Of a stretch of 59,143 bases of DNA, positions 16,625 through 27,125 are shown piece by piece. The notes under the pieces were generated by a model. That model saw only the letters and a program-made list of their open reading frames with translations. It did no database searches and was not told where the DNA came from. The position numbers and the translations under genes were made by a program. This DNA is from Clostridia bacterium (GTDB lineage: Bacteria > Bacillota > Peptococcia > DRI-13 > SV3-B141). The stretch spans positions 1 through 59,143 of the forward strand of contig JAHDSB010000117.1 in assembly GCA_018433015.1 (NCBI GenBank), given 5' to 3'. The first letter of the stretch is position 1, and each line of letters starts with the position of its first letter.

Positions 16625-16694
16625 ATTAATAATAATGTGATTTACTAACATAAATTATGTATAATTATGTGATAAATCTTGGAAGGTGATACTT

Positions 16695-18023
16695 ATGGAA
16701 AGGTTTATTTTACAAGATTTGCTCAAATGGAAAGAATCAAAATACCGCAAGCCCTTAATTTTGAAAGGTGTTCGGCAGGTTGGTAAAACCTGGGCCCTAA
16801 AAGAATTCGGCAAACGGCATTATAAAAATACCGCCTATTTTAACTTTGATGAGCACGAAGAATACAAACAGTTTTTTGAAAAGACCAAGGACGTTGAACG
16901 TATTTTACAAAATCTGATGATGGCAAGCGGACAAAAAATAAAACCGGAGGAAACCCTCATTATTTTCGACGAGATACAAGAGTGTCCTAACGCCCTTAAT
17001 ACACTCAAATATTTCTGTGAGAATACACCGGAATACCACGTGGCCTGTGCAGGTTCTCTACTAGGCATTACTTTGGCAAAGCCTGTTTCTTTTCCCGTGG
17101 GCAAGGTAGATTTCATGGAAATTGGCCCCATGACCTTCACCGAATATTTAATGGCTAATGGTGATGATAATCTTGCTGCCTATTTAAGTAGTATTTCTAG
17201 CATTGAAGCTATCCCCGAAGCTTTTTTTAATCCCCTTTATGAAAAACTTAAAATGTATTTTGTTACCGGCGGAATGCCGGAATCCGTTCGAACTTGGACA
17301 GAAGAACGAGATGTTGAGCAAATGCAACAGGTCCTTTCTAATATATTAGGGGCATACGAACGAGATTTTGCCAAACATCCGGAACCTAAGGACTTCCCAA
17401 AAATTTCTCTCATCTGGAAATCAATTCCCTCTCAGCTTGCCAAGGAGAATAAAAAATTTCTCTATAAAGTAGTTAAAGAAGGGGCCCGGGCCAGAGAATA
17501 TGAAGACGCACTACAATGGCTTTGTGACGCTAACCTAACTTATAAAATTTACCGCAGCAGCGCACCGGGGTTACCAATTTCCGCCTATGGTGACCTATCT
17601 GCATTCAAGCTCTACCTAGTGGATGTGGGACTTTTACGCCGTTTATCTCTCTTGGCACCTTCTGCTTTCGCCGAAGGCAACAGACTGTTCGTGGAATTCA
17701 AAGGGGCACTAAGCGAAAATTATGTACTTCAAGCCTTAAAAAACCAGTTTGAGGCAACTCCACGTTATTGGACCATGGAAAATCCCCGTTATGAAGTGGA
17801 ATTTATAATTCAGAGGGAAAATGATATTTTTCCAATCGAAGTAAAATCAGAGGATAATGTAGGGAGCAAAAGCCTAAAGAAATATAAAGAAAAATATGGT
17901 GATAAAGTCAAACTTCGTGTTCGTTTTTCCTTGAACAACCTAAGGCTGGACGATGACCTTTTGAATATTCCCCTCTTCCTGGCAGATTATTCCGACAAAC
18001 TTATGGGGATAGCATTAAACTAA
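16695..18023 (+). CDS. AAA ATPase with DUF4143 domain
   Basis: A 442-residue member of the AAA/DUF4143 ATPase family, common accessory genes of unclear role. Walker A is GVRQVGKT at about residues 25-32 and Walker B LIIFDEIQECP at about 88-98. A DUF4143 region follows (about 200-370; LGAYERDFAKHPE), then a C-terminal part with YEVEFII and FPIEVKSE, which looks like the acidic and Glu-x-Lys elements of a PD-(D/E)xK nuclease-like fold. ATG 16695 follows GGAAGGTGAT; the in-frame GTG at 16686 is inside that site. It is divergent from the XRE cassette and convergent with the ATP synthase operon. Confidence 0.88.
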   Translation: MERFILQDLLKWKESKYRKPLILKGVRQVGKTWALKEFGKRHYKNTAYFNFDEHEEYKQFFEKTKDVERILQNLMMASGQKIKPEETLIIFDEIQECPNALNTLKYFCENTPEYHVACAGSLLGITLAKPVSFPVGKVDFMEIGPMTFTEYLMANGDDNLAAYLSSISSIEAIPEAFFNPLYEKLKMYFVTGGMPESVRTWTEERDVEQMQQVLSNILGAYERDFAKHPEPKDFPKISLIWKSIPSQLAKENKKFLYKVVKEGARAREYEDALQWLCDANLTYKIYRSSAPGLPISAYGDLSAFKLYLVDVGLLRRLSLLAPSAFAEGNRLFVEFKGALSENYVLQALKNQFEATPRYWTMENPRYEVEFIIQRENDIFPIEVKSEDNVGSKSLKKYKEKYGDKVKLRVRFSLNNLRLDDDLLNIPLFLADYSDKLMGIALN

Positions 18024-18049
18024 TTTAAACTAACTTAATACAAAAACAA

Positions 18050-18092
18050 ACAAATGCACCTTAAGATAAAGCTTTAAGGTGCATTTGTTTTA
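18050..18092. terminator. bidirectional terminator between convergent genes
   Basis: ACAAATGCACCTTAA (18050-18064) pairs perfectly with TTAAGGTGCATTTGT (18074-18088), with T-rich sequence on both outgoing strands. It serves the AAA gene on the plus strand and the atp operon on the minus strand. Confidence 0.9.
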
Positions 18093-18175
18093 GGTTAATT
18101 GCTATTATGTCTAGCACATTATATAATTCTCTACTATTTACAAATATCCTGTTTTTTTCGCCAAAATATAGTAAT

Positions 18176-18583
18176 TTACTCTCTATGTTCCGCTGCCCGT
18201 ATGCGGGCGATGGCTCGCTGCAAGGCCAAGCGGGCCCTTGCCACATCCAGGCTCTTGGCCCTTTTCTTAAGCCGCTTCTGGGCTCTGACTTTAGCTTCCC
18301 GGGCTCTTTCCACGTCAATTTCTCGAGGTTTTTCAGCAGCATCGGCCAAAATAGTTACCGTATTTTTTGCTACTTCTAAAAAGCCTTCGCTGACAAAGAA
18401 AAAGTGTTCCTCTTCCTCCTTGGTATATTTTAAGACCCCGGGATGTAAACCCGTTACCAAGGGAGCATGATTAGGCAAGATCCCCATTAGTCCTTGAAAA
18501 GCCGGAACAACCAGAGAATTTATTTCTTGATCCAAGGCTATCTTTTCTGGAGTAATTATTTGCAGTTTAAGGACTTTTTCCAT
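18176..18583 (-). CDS. atpC: ATP synthase F1 subunit epsilon
   Basis: Epsilon subunit of the central stalk, linking rotation to catalysis and inhibiting ATP hydrolysis. It has 135 residues: an N-terminal beta-barrel domain with GLMGILPNHAPLVTGL, and a C-terminal two-helix domain rich in Arg, Lys and Ala (from about 88). It lies two bases after atpD and is the last gene of the operon before the terminator. The C-terminal helices are complete, so the inhibitory form should be possible. Confidence 0.95.
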   Translation of the reverse strand: MEKVLKLQIITPEKIALDQEINSLVVPAFQGLMGILPNHAPLVTGLHPGVLKYTKEEEEHFFFVSEGFLEVAKNTVTILADAAEKPREIDVERAREAKVRAQKRLKKRAKSLDVARARLALQRAIARIRAAEHRE

Positions 18584-18585
18584 CC

Positions 18586-19986
<1,401 letters not shown>

Positions 19987-20016
19987 TTACCCACCTCCTC
20001 AAGGATTAAATCACTA

Positions 20017-20865
20017 TCAACTGAGAGCATTGGCACCGGCTACGATTTCACTTATTTCTCGCGTTATGGCAGCCTGACGAGCTCTGTTATAGGATAAGGC
20101 CAACTTCTCCAGCATTTCATTAGCATTATCTGTAGAAGCCCCCATGGCTACCATGCGGGCCCCATGTTCACTGGCTTTGGCTTCTAACAGAGCATGATAA
20201 ACCTCGTTATCAATATATTTAGGTAGTAAAACATCTAAAACTTTAGCGCGATGGGGTTCAAAGATATATTCGGAAGGGGCAGCACCCGCTTCTCCGGCGA
20301 TGGGTAAAAGTTTTTTTAAGACGGGTTGTTGCTGGATAGTTGAAATAAATTGTTGATAAGCCAAATATACTTCATCATACATACCCTCTTCATAAGAGTC
20401 TACAACCAGTTCGGCAATAACCTTGGCCTCTACAAATTCCGGAGTATCGCTAATATTACTAAAATCTTCCTGTAAATTCCTCCCGCCCTTGCGCACAAAA
20501 TCAAAGCCCTTACGTCCTACAGCTATATATTTAATCCCCACATCTTTAAATTTAGCTTCTTGGGTCGCTACCATCCGCAAGAGATTAGTATTATAGCCCC
20601 CGGCCAGGCCCCGATCCGAGGTAAGTAATACTATCCCCACATTTTTAACGGGCCTAGCTATCATGAGGGAATGGGTCTTAACTTCTAAAGAAGCAATCAC
20701 ATGTTCCAACAGTTGCTCCAACTTTTCTGTATAGGGTCGGGATATAACTGCTGCTTTCTGAGTTTTCCGGAGTTTGGAAGCTGCCACCATTTTCATAGCT
20801 TTCGTGATCTGCTGTGTGCTTTTTACACTTTTTATATGGCGTTTAATGTCCTGTTCACCCGGCAT
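20017..20865 (-). CDS. atpG: ATP synthase F1 subunit gamma
   Basis: Rotor shaft of F1, 282 residues. The N-terminal helix includes IKSVKSTQQITKAMKMVAASK, and the C-terminal helix includes ARMVAMGASTDNANEML and YNRARQAAITREI, which pack as the coiled coil inside the alpha/beta ring. A Rossmann-like middle domain begins at LLTSDRGLAGGYN. Complete and in the expected operon position after atpA. Confidence 0.97.
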   Translation of the reverse strand: MPGEQDIKRHIKSVKSTQQITKAMKMVAASKLRKTQKAAVISRPYTEKLEQLLEHVIASLEVKTHSLMIARPVKNVGIVLLTSDRGLAGGYNTNLLRMVATQEAKFKDVGIKYIAVGRKGFDFVRKGGRNLQEDFSNISDTPEFVEAKVIAELVVDSYEEGMYDEVYLAYQQFISTIQQQPVLKKLLPIAGEAGAAPSEYIFEPHRAKVLDVLLPKYIDNEVYHALLEAKASEHGARMVAMGASTDNANEMLEKLALSYNRARQAAITREISEIVAGANALS

Positions 20866-20877
20866 TTTTCCACCACC

Positions 20878-22389
20878 TTACTGTCCAAAAGAATCTTTAA
20901 AAGATTTAATAGCTGCCCTCAGCTTTTCTTCCACTTCTTTGGTCAGCTTTTGTTCTGCCTTAAGCTCCGCCAAGACATGACTTTGTTCCGTAGATCGCAT
21001 ATATTTTAAAAAGTCTTCTTCAAACTTCTTGATTTTTTCCAGTTCCACATCATCCAAAAAGCCTTTGGTTGCACAATAAATAACGGCAATCTGTTCTTCT
21101 ACAGGCATGGGCTTGTATTGTCCCTGTTTTAGGATCTCCATAGTCTTCCGGCCTCGATTGAGGCGGGCTTGGGTACTTTTATCCAGATCGGAACCGAACT
21201 GAGCAAAAGCTGCCAACTCTCTATATTGGGCTAAATCTAAACGCAATGTTCCCGACACCTGCTTCATAGCTTTGATCTGGGCCGATCCCCCGACACGAGA
21301 TACGGAGATACCTACGTTAATGGCGGGACGGAAGCCGGAGTGAAAGAGATCCGATTCTAAGAAGATCTGTCCATCTGTAATAGAGATAACATTGGTGGGA
21401 ATATAAGCGGAAACATCTCCGGCCTGGGTTTCTATGATAGGCAAGGCTGTCATGGAACCCCCTCCCAATTCGTCACTGAGTTTCGCTGCACGTTCCAGCA
21501 AGCGGGAGTGGAGATAGAAAACATCGCCGGGATATGCTTCACGTCCAGGGGGACGTCTCAATAAAAGAGAAAGTTCGCGGTAAGCTACGGCCTGTTTGGA
21601 AAGATCATCATAGACGATCAGTACATCCTTACCATTGAACATAAACTCTTCTCCCATGGCACAGCCGGCATAAGGGGCTATATACAAAAGAGGTGCAGGT
21701 TCACTGGCCGTAGCTGCTACTACTATGGAATAATCCATAGCACCGAAGCGCTCAAGCTTCTCCACTACTCCTGCAACGGTGGAAGCCTTTTGCCCGATAG
21801 CTACATAAATACAGATTACATCCTGCCCTTTTTGATTGATGATAGCATCAAGAGCTACCGCTGTTTTACCCGTCTGTTTATCACCGATAATCAGTTCCCG
21901 CTGTCCCCGACCGATGGGAACCATAGAATCAATAGCTTTTAGTCCTGTCTGCAAAGGCTGATGGACAGATTTACGATAAACTACTCCGGGGGCAAGGCTT
22001 TCAATAGGTCTAAACTTATCAGTATCTATAGGACCCTTGCCATCAATAGGTTGCCCCAGAGCATTAACTACCCGACCGATAAGGGCTTGACCTACAGGTA
22101 CTTCCACGATGCGACCCGTACGTCTCACCTGATCCCCTTCTCTAATCTGACTGAAAGGACCTAAAATAGCACAACCGATATGGTCTTCCTCCAGATTAAG
22201 GGTCATGCCATAGACTCCCCCTGGGAACTCCAGCATTTCTCCGGCCATGGCCTGGCTAAGACCGTGAATGCGGGCTACTCCATCTGCCACCTGAATTACA
22301 GTGCCTATATTTTCTACCTCTATATCATTCTGGTAATTTTCTATTTGCTGTTTGAGTATAGAGCTAATTTCTTCCGGTCTTACATTCAT
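20878..22389 (-). CDS. atpA: ATP synthase F1 subunit alpha
   Basis: Non-catalytic nucleotide-binding subunit, 503 residues. Walker A is GDKQTGKT (about 169-176). The arginine-finger region near [20 protein letters not shown] is intact. The ATG overlaps the atpH stop by four bases, so translation is coupled. Confidence 0.98.
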   Translation of the reverse strand: MNVRPEEISSILKQQIENYQNDIEVENIGTVIQVADGVARIHGLSQAMAGEMLEFPGGVYGMTLNLEEDHIGCAILGPFSQIREGDQVRRTGRIVEVPVGQALIGRVVNALGQPIDGKGPIDTDKFRPIESLAPGVVYRKSVHQPLQTGLKAIDSMVPIGRGQRELIIGDKQTGKTAVALDAIINQKGQDVICIYVAIGQKASTVAGVVEKLERFGAMDYSIVVAATASEPAPLLYIAPYAGCAMGEEFMFNGKDVLIVYDDLSKQAVAYRELSLLLRRPPGREAYPGDVFYLHSRLLERAAKLSDELGGGSMTALPIIETQAGDVSAYIPTNVISITDGQIFLESDLFHSGFRPAINVGISVSRVGGSAQIKAMKQVSGTLRLDLAQYRELAAFAQFGSDLDKSTQARLNRGRKTMEILKQGQYKPMPVEEQIAVIYCATKGFLDDVELEKIKKFEEDFLKYMRSTEQSHVLAELKAEQKLTKEVEEKLRAAIKSFKDSFGQ

Positions 22390-22958
22390 GTTTTTTTCAC
22401 CTCTAATCCATTAAGCTGCTGCTTTTGAAGATACTCCTTCAAAAGAGCTAACCGTTTAACAATACTGCCATCAATAACAGTTTCGCCAATTTTAATTACT
22501 AGTCCACCCAAAAGAGACGGATCTACAATATTCTTGAGGCGTATTTTTTTACCTGAAACTTTAGCTAATCTCTTTTCCAACTTATGAAAATCTTTATCTG
22601 TTAAACTTACCACAGAATATACTTGTGCTTCTACAATACCTCTAGTCTCATCTGCATATTTAAAATACTGCTGAATAATCTGAGGCAAATAATCTTCTCT
22701 TTTCTTATCTATAATCACATTGAGAAAGTTTTCAATCAGAGGTGAAACTTTACCAACTAACTGCTTATTCAGCAATTCCTTTTTCTCTTGAGGTTGTAAA
22801 CGGGGATCCAGAAGAGCTATATAAAGCTTATTTTCTGTAGCTAAAACTTGTAAAACTGCTTCCAGTTCCTCTTGAAATTTATCAATAAGTTTGTGCTCTG
22901 TAGCAAGCATCAGCAGGGCCTGGGCATAACGGCGGGAAACCCCCGGATTATTATTCAA
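22386..22958 (-). CDS. atpH: ATP synthase F1 subunit delta
   Basis: Peripheral-stalk connector between F1 alpha and subunit b, 190 residues. The helical N-terminal domain ([12 protein letters not shown]) and the C-terminal [20 protein letters not shown] motif are diagnostic. ATGA overlaps occur at both ends, with atpF before and atpA after. Confidence 0.95.
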   Translation of the reverse strand: MNNNPGVSRRYAQALLMLATEHKLIDKFQEELEAVLQVLATENKLYIALLDPRLQPQEKKELLNKQLVGKVSPLIENFLNVIIDKKREDYLPQIIQQYFKYADETRGIVEAQVYSVVSLTDKDFHKLEKRLAKVSGKKIRLKNIVDPSLLGGLVIKIGETVIDGSIVKRLALLKEYLQKQQLNGLEVKKT

Positions 22959-23440
22959 GAGACATCCCCTACCTCTTTAATAAAATCACCAATCATTTTT
23001 TCATGATCTTTCTTATCAAGATTTTTATCGATGATCTTTTCTGCCGCCATTATAGCCAGGGAAGCTACTTCGTTTCTCAGTTGGGTTAAGGCTTCCTCTT
23101 TTTCCCGGCGTACTGCCACCTGAGCCTTTTCTGTAATCTTATCTGCTTCCTGACGAGCTTCTGCTATGATCTTTTCCTTATTTTCTTCTCCCAGCTTTTC
23201 GGCCCTTTCCAGAATAGAGCGGGCTTCCTGCCGGGCATTATGCATTTCTTCACTATACTTTTCCTTTATTTTTAGAGCCTCGGCTTTAGCATCTTCGGCA
23301 TTTTCCATGTTTTTTCTGATTTCCTCTTTTCTTTCTTCCATCACACTTAATAGAGGTTTGTATAAAAATTTATTTAAAACGACTACCAAAATTAAAAAAT
23401 TTATGATAGCCCATACCATATCAGGAATATGAATTTCCAA
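22955..23440 (-). CDS. atpF: ATP synthase Fo subunit b
   Basis: Peripheral stalk protein: one N-terminal membrane helix (MVWAIINFLILVVVLNKFLY) followed by a long charged helix for dimerisation. I place the start at the TTG at 23440, because AAAGAGGTG is correctly spaced before it; this leaves a short lumenal N-terminus as in other b subunits. An in-frame GTG at 23461 is possible and would give 168 residues rather than 161. It follows a large hairpin separating it from atpE. Confidence 0.93.
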   Translation of the reverse strand: MEIHIPDMVWAIINFLILVVVLNKFLYKPLLSVMEERKEEIRKNMENAEDAKAEALKIKEKYSEEMHNARQEARSILERAEKLGEENKEKIIAEARQEADKITEKAQVAVRREKEEALTQLRNEVASLAIMAAEKIIDKNLDKKDHEKMIGDFIKEVGDVS

Positions 23441-23480
23441 CTCTTTCACCTCTCTTTGCACTGCTGAGAAATCAGGGAAA

Positions 23481-23544
23481 AAGCTTTAGGGCGGCTTTAC
23501 CTTAGAAGTTTTACTTTCATCTTCCAGGGCCGCCCGGAAAGCTT
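23481..23544 (-). promoter_or_regulatory. large intra-operon hairpin between atpE and atpF
   Basis: AAGCTTT and GGGCGGC (23481-23495, one base apart) pair with GCCGCCC and AAAGCTT (23529-23544), giving 14 base pairs with a small bulge and a loop of about 33 bases. In the mRNA it stands right after the atpE stop and is followed by UUUUU. It can act as a weak terminator or as a 3-prime stabilising structure, either of which would raise subunit c output relative to downstream subunits. Confidence 0.7.
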
Positions 23545-23549
23545 AAAGG

Positions 23550-23780
23550 TTATATTTTTCCTAACACTAGAATCGCTACCAGCAGACCATATATGGTCAG
23601 AGCTTCCATAAACGCTAGCGATATAACCATAGAAGTACGAATTTCTGATGCTGCTTCGGGCTGTCTTGCCATAGCTTCCATAGCTGAAGCAGCTGTTTTT
23701 CCTTGAGCCAGTGCAGGACCAATTGTAGCTATTGCGATTCCCAATATAGCAGCGGCACCCATTAAACCTTGAGCATCCAC
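23550..23780 (-). CDS. atpE: ATP synthase Fo subunit c
   Basis: Two-helix proteolipid of 76 residues forming the rotor ring. Helix 1 carries the glycine/alanine-rich packing face ([20 protein letters not shown]), the polar loop is ARQPEA, and helix 2 has the ion-carrying Glu in [10 protein letters not shown]. The residue after Glu is Ala rather than Ser/Thr, so the sodium-binding signature is incomplete and proton coupling is more likely; this is an inference. Start is GTG behind AGGAGGGATTTTAG. Confidence 0.96.
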   Translation of the reverse strand: MDAQGLMGAAAILGIAIATIGPALAQGKTAASAMEAMARQPEAASEIRTSMVISLAFMEALTIYGLLVAILVLGKI

Positions 23781-23828
23781 CTAAAATCCCTCCTTTCTCA
23801 TATCTCACAAATACAGCATAAATTGTGC

Positions 23829-24545
23829 TTAATGTCCTTCGGCTGTTGCTGTAGCTATATATAAGGCCGCCAAAAGAGTAAACACAAAAGCTTGTATTAA
23901 ACCAAACAATAATCCCAGTAACATCATGGGAAGGGGTAGAACAAAGGGTAACAAGGCAAAGAGCCCTGCAATTACCAATTCTTCACCATAAACATTGCCA
24001 TAAAGACGCAAGGACAGGGAAAGAGGCTTTACAAATTCCTCTACTACGTTGATAGGCAAGAGCAAAGGGATGGGTTCTAGGAAATGTTTAAAATAGGATA
24101 ACCCCTTTTCTTTTACGCCGTAATAATGAGTGGAAAAGAATACAACGATGGCAAAGGCTGCCGTTACACTCAACGTACTGGTTGGAGCCTGCAGGCCCGG
24201 AAGATGTCCAGCTCCCGGTAATAAGCCTGAATAATTGGAAGCCAGGATCAGGATAAAAAAGCTGGCCAGCACAGGAAAATACTTCTTAGCCTTCTCTTCA
24301 CTACCCATGGCTTGTGTTAAAAAGTCCAAAATAAATTCCAGCAGAAATTCCAGAGCATTTTGTAAGCGAGTTTCCGGCAGTTTCTTTAAATTACGGGTGG
24401 CAAAATAAGATACTACGATCAAAACCGCCATCAATAGCCACATGGTAGTAACCACACTGGAAACCTCTAGCCCGAAAAGAGAAAAAAGGGCACCTCCGTG
24501 TTCTGCTCCTTCTGCTGCTGCAGCATAGGCAGGTGTTGCAAACAT
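23829..24545 (-). CDS. atpB: ATP synthase Fo subunit a
   Basis: Stator membrane subunit forming the ion half-channels, 238 residues with five to six membrane helices. The essential arginine lies in KPLSLSLRLYGNVYGEE, and the last helix region is GLIQAFVFTLLAALYIATA. The N-terminus (MFATPAYAAAAEGAEHG) resembles a cleavable signal, which some clostridial a subunits have. ATG follows GGGGTGATTCAAA. Confidence 0.96.
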   Translation of the reverse strand: MFATPAYAAAAEGAEHGGALFSLFGLEVSSVVTTMWLLMAVLIVVSYFATRNLKKLPETRLQNALEFLLEFILDFLTQAMGSEEKAKKYFPVLASFFILILASNYSGLLPGAGHLPGLQAPTSTLSVTAAFAIVVFFSTHYYGVKEKGLSYFKHFLEPIPLLLPINVVEEFVKPLSLSLRLYGNVYGEELVIAGLFALLPFVLPLPMMLLGLLFGLIQAFVFTLLAALYIATATAEGH

Positions 24546-24566
24546 TTTGAATCACCCCTTTCTGAC

Positions 24567-24863
24567 TTAAGCTTTTCTAGTCCTGAAATATTTAATTATG
24601 TACACATTTTTACTGACTGTTAAGCCCAAGGCCGTAGCCACCAAAAAGGGTACATCACCTTTTAAGATAAAATAAGCAGATAATAAAGCTCCTATATTTA
24701 TCAAATAACGCAGGCTATATCTTTTTAGAATCACATTCTTTTTCTCCGCCGGCGATAAATTCCGGGCATTTTTTATGCCTTGAAAAAGAATAAAATGATT
24801 AAGGCCTGAAACAGCCAGTCCAAAAAGTAAACCTTTTAAAGCGGAAAGCAACCATAAGGGCAT
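24567..24863 (-). CDS. atpI: ATP synthase subunit I (AtpI family)
   Basis: Small membrane protein of 98 residues with about four hydrophobic segments, encoded just before atpB. AtpI-type proteins help assemble the c ring. The pattern GLLFGLAVSGLNHFIL near the start and LRYLINIGALLSAYF in the middle fit the ATP-synt_I family. ATG 24863 is preferred to the in-frame GTG at 24872, which overlaps its GAGGTG site. Confidence 0.82.
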   Translation of the reverse strand: MPLWLLSALKGLLFGLAVSGLNHFILFQGIKNARNLSPAEKKNVILKRYSLRYLINIGALLSAYFILKGDVPFLVATALGLTVSKNVYIIKYFRTRKA

Positions 24864-24922
24864 GGAGAACACCTCTTAATAAAAATTTTCCCATTAATTT
24901 GCTGAATTTTACCGGTTATTAT

Positions 24923-25183
24923 TTATTCTTCTCCCGGGTTTCCAGGATTATTATTGTGAGGTTTATCTTCTTTATCAAGGAATTTAATTTCCGTAAACAA
25001 CCGCTTAAACACTGCCCCTATTGCTAAAAATATGCCAATGATAATAAATAAAGGTTCTGTACCCAAGCGCTCATCCAACCATTCTCCTCCTTGATATAGG
25101 AGATAAATCATTAATACTAAAGTTATGCCAAAACTGGTAGCAAAATTTAAGTATTTAAATGCAGGATTATTTTTAGCCTTCAT
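24923..25183 (-). CDS. atpZ: AtpZ/AtpI-like F1Fo accessory membrane protein
   Basis: First gene of the ATP synthase operon, 86 residues from ATG 25183 (GGAGGAT upstream). Two membrane segments (about 11-30 and 42-60) are separated by a short LYQGGEWLDERLG loop, the mark of the AtpZ family, and a charged, Asn/Pro/Glu-rich tail follows. Family members form a complex with AtpI and have been linked to magnesium/calcium supply or assembly of the synthase. In-frame starts further upstream lack ribosome sites. Confidence 0.8.
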   Translation of the reverse strand: MKAKNNPAFKYLNFATSFGITLVLMIYLLYQGGEWLDERLGTEPLFIIIGIFLAIGAVFKRLFTEIKFLDKEDKPHNNNPGNPGEE

Positions 25184-25617
25184 TATTTTTTTATCCTCCA
25201 TTTCATTTGCAGATGTAAAAATGTGAAATATTTTCCTGCACACTACAATATTATATAGCTAAATTCTTATTAATACTATATATTTATATATATTTATATT
25301 AAATAAATGTAAATTTCTTCATTATTTTTTCTAAACTTATGCAAATTAATACTAAATCCGTTACATATTTATGTATGTAAATATTTTTATGCAATATCTA
25401 TAAAAAAAGACTCCCTCCTAAATATCCTAGTGAAAATTGCCACATTTTTGACAAAAGGTTACTAGAATTTTAGCAAGGAAGCCTTGAAGTGTCCAGACAT
25501 AATATATTCCAGATATATAATATATATCTTTATATATTATATATCTCCTTACCTTTTCTTTATCCCATAACTAAACTCTACTAATGAGCCGCTTTTTAAG
25601 AGGTGATAAGTAAGTAA
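25184..25617. other. 434-base AT-rich region upstream of the atp operon
   Basis: Very AT-rich. It should contain the atp promoter; a TATAAT reads on the minus strand near 25248-25253 but lacks a good -35, and other candidates such as TTTACA with TATATA at 17 bases near 25280-25315 are weak. A perfect AT palindrome lies at 25511-25546. No credible reading frame, and no ordinary terminator for wecB was found. Confidence 0.6.
25511..25546. repeat. perfect 16-bp AT-only inverted repeat
   Basis: Arms 25511-25526 and 25531-25546 are exact reverse complements, joined by TCTT. They are almost purely A and T. The element lies about 70 bases after the wecB stop and is not followed by a T-run. Confidence 0.85.
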
Positions 25618-26772
25618 TTAGCGGGAAAAAGGTTGAGGTTTTTCTTCTTTCCAGCCCCACCAGTGATAGATAGCTTCCAGAATCCTAGCACTGGTCTGGC
25701 CATCACCGTAAGGATTTACAGCTTGAGCCATTTTTTCATAAGCCGCCTCATTGCTCAACAGTTCCTTAGTAGTTTTATATATTTTTTCATAACTGGTACC
25801 TACTAATTGTACAGTGCCGGCTTTTACAGCTTCCGGTCGTTCTGTGTTTTCTCGCAACACTAAAACAGGTTTTCCTAAGGAAGGAGCTTCTTCCTGTAAA
25901 CCACCGGAATCAGTAAGGATTAAATGGGATTTATTCATCAGATTAACAAAGGGTTGATAGTCTAAGGGTTCTATTAAAACTACCCGTTCTTCTGCACCTA
26001 AGATCTCCTTAACCAGAGCACGTACGGCAGGATTCTTATGGACGGGAAAGACTAGAGTTACATCGGGAAATTCCCGCACAATATCCCGCATAGCACGGTA
26101 CATTTGGCGCATGGGCTCCCCTAAGTTTTCCCTGCGGTGAGTGGTTACTGTAATCACACGCTGTCCCTGAAAGTCCAGCTTTTTCAGGGCAGGTTCCTGA
26201 AATTCATACGTATCCCCCACGGTTTCCAAGAGGGCATCAATAACAGTATTACCCGTTATATAGATATTATCTTCCCCCAGCCCCTCTCTCAGCAGATTCT
26301 CTCGGGCTTGTGTAGTAGGAGCGAAATGTAGAGTACTAATCACACCCGTAAGTCTCCTGTTGAGCTCTTCCGGGAAAGGCGAATATTTGTCTCCTGAACG
26401 CAAACCTGCCTCCACATGACCAACAGGGATCTGTTCATAAAATGCTGCCAAAGAACCTACAAAAGTGGTAGTAGTATCTCCATGGACTAATACCATATCA
26501 GGTTTATCTTCTTGCAGAATATCCCTCAAGCCCAAAAGGGCCCGGGAGGTGATGTCATATAGAGTCTGCCCCGCTTTCATAATATTCAAGTCATAATGGG
26601 GCTGAATAGCAAACAAGTGCAAAACCTGATCCAGCATTTCTCTGTGTTGAGCCGTAACGGCTACACGACAAGTAATATGCTCATCTTGTTCTAAAGCTTT
26701 AACTACGGGAGCCATCTTGATGGCTTCCGGTCTGGTTCCAAATACTACGAGAATCTTACGTTTCTCCATCAT
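25618..26772 (-). CDS. wecB: UDP-N-acetylglucosamine 2-epimerase (non-hydrolysing)
   Basis: Converts UDP-GlcNAc to UDP-ManNAc for wall polymer synthesis in the cytosol. The 384 residues show the family motifs GTRPEAIKMAPV near the start, HGDTTT, EAGLRSGDKYSPFPEE, THRRENLG and SGGLQEEAPSLGKPVLVLR. It would supply the donor for the TagA-type enzyme encoded at the left of the window. ATG follows AGGAGACATTAAA. Also called mnaA in B. subtilis. Confidence 0.96.
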   Translation of the reverse strand: MMEKRKILVVFGTRPEAIKMAPVVKALEQDEHITCRVAVTAQHREMLDQVLHLFAIQPHYDLNIMKAGQTLYDITSRALLGLRDILQEDKPDMVLVHGDTTTTFVGSLAAFYEQIPVGHVEAGLRSGDKYSPFPEELNRRLTGVISTLHFAPTTQARENLLREGLGEDNIYITGNTVIDALLETVGDTYEFQEPALKKLDFQGQRVITVTTHRRENLGEPMRQMYRAMRDIVREFPDVTLVFPVHKNPAVRALVKEILGAEERVVLIEPLDYQPFVNLMNKSHLILTDSGGLQEEAPSLGKPVLVLRENTERPEAVKAGTVQLVGTSYEKIYKTTKELLSNEAAYEKMAQAVNPYGDGQTSARILEAIYHWWGWKEEKPQPFSR

Positions 26773-26801
26773 TTTAATGTCTCCTATAAAGTTAATAGTG
26801 G

Positions 26802-27125
26802 TTAGCTTTCGGATAAATTGGCTAAGTAGCCTTTTTTCTTCAGTTTATCAATATGCTGTTCTACAGCGTCTTCCATATTAACATGATATTGTTCTTCCAA
26901 CACAAACATCATGGATACAGCTGTTTGAGCCACATCCAGTAACTCCTGGACAATGCAGTCTACAACCTGAGACTCTGCTTTTTTGGTAGGTTCTCCGTTT
27001 AAGCCCCGAAATTTACCAATAGCTTGAGCCAATTCCCCTGCTTCTTCCATAAGTTTAAGAGCCGTTGATTCCATGGTAGGAGACAATTTATTCAAGCGCG
27101 GTAAGGCGATAATCTTTTCATTCAT
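26802..27125 (-). CDS. MazG-like nucleotide pyrophosphohydrolase
   Basis: A compact all-helical protein of 107 residues. The magnesium-binding pattern is visible as [16 protein letters not shown] at about 25-40 and [11 protein letters not shown] further on, the Glu-Glu-x2-Glu and Glu-x3-Asp arrangement of the MazG superfamily. It should cleave a nucleoside triphosphate to the monophosphate and pyrophosphate, as in house-cleaning enzymes or dCTP pyrophosphatases. Its start overlaps the end of the dCMP deaminase gene by eight bases, which suggests joint control of deoxynucleotide pools. Confidence 0.8.
   Translation of the reverse strand: MNEKIIALPRLNKLSPTMESTALKLMEEAGELAQAIGKFRGLNGEPTKKAESQVVDCIVQELLDVAQTAVSMMFVLEEQYHVNMEDAVEQHIDKLKKKGYLANLSES

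Larger units (their letters stand above)
16364..16694. other. 331-base divergent intergenic region
   Basis: Contains back-to-back sigma-A promoters (16410-16438 minus, 16595-16624 plus), a strong hairpin with A/T flanks at 16516-16568, and two exact plus one imperfect copies of TATTAATAACAT. No open frame is supported. Confidence 0.7.
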
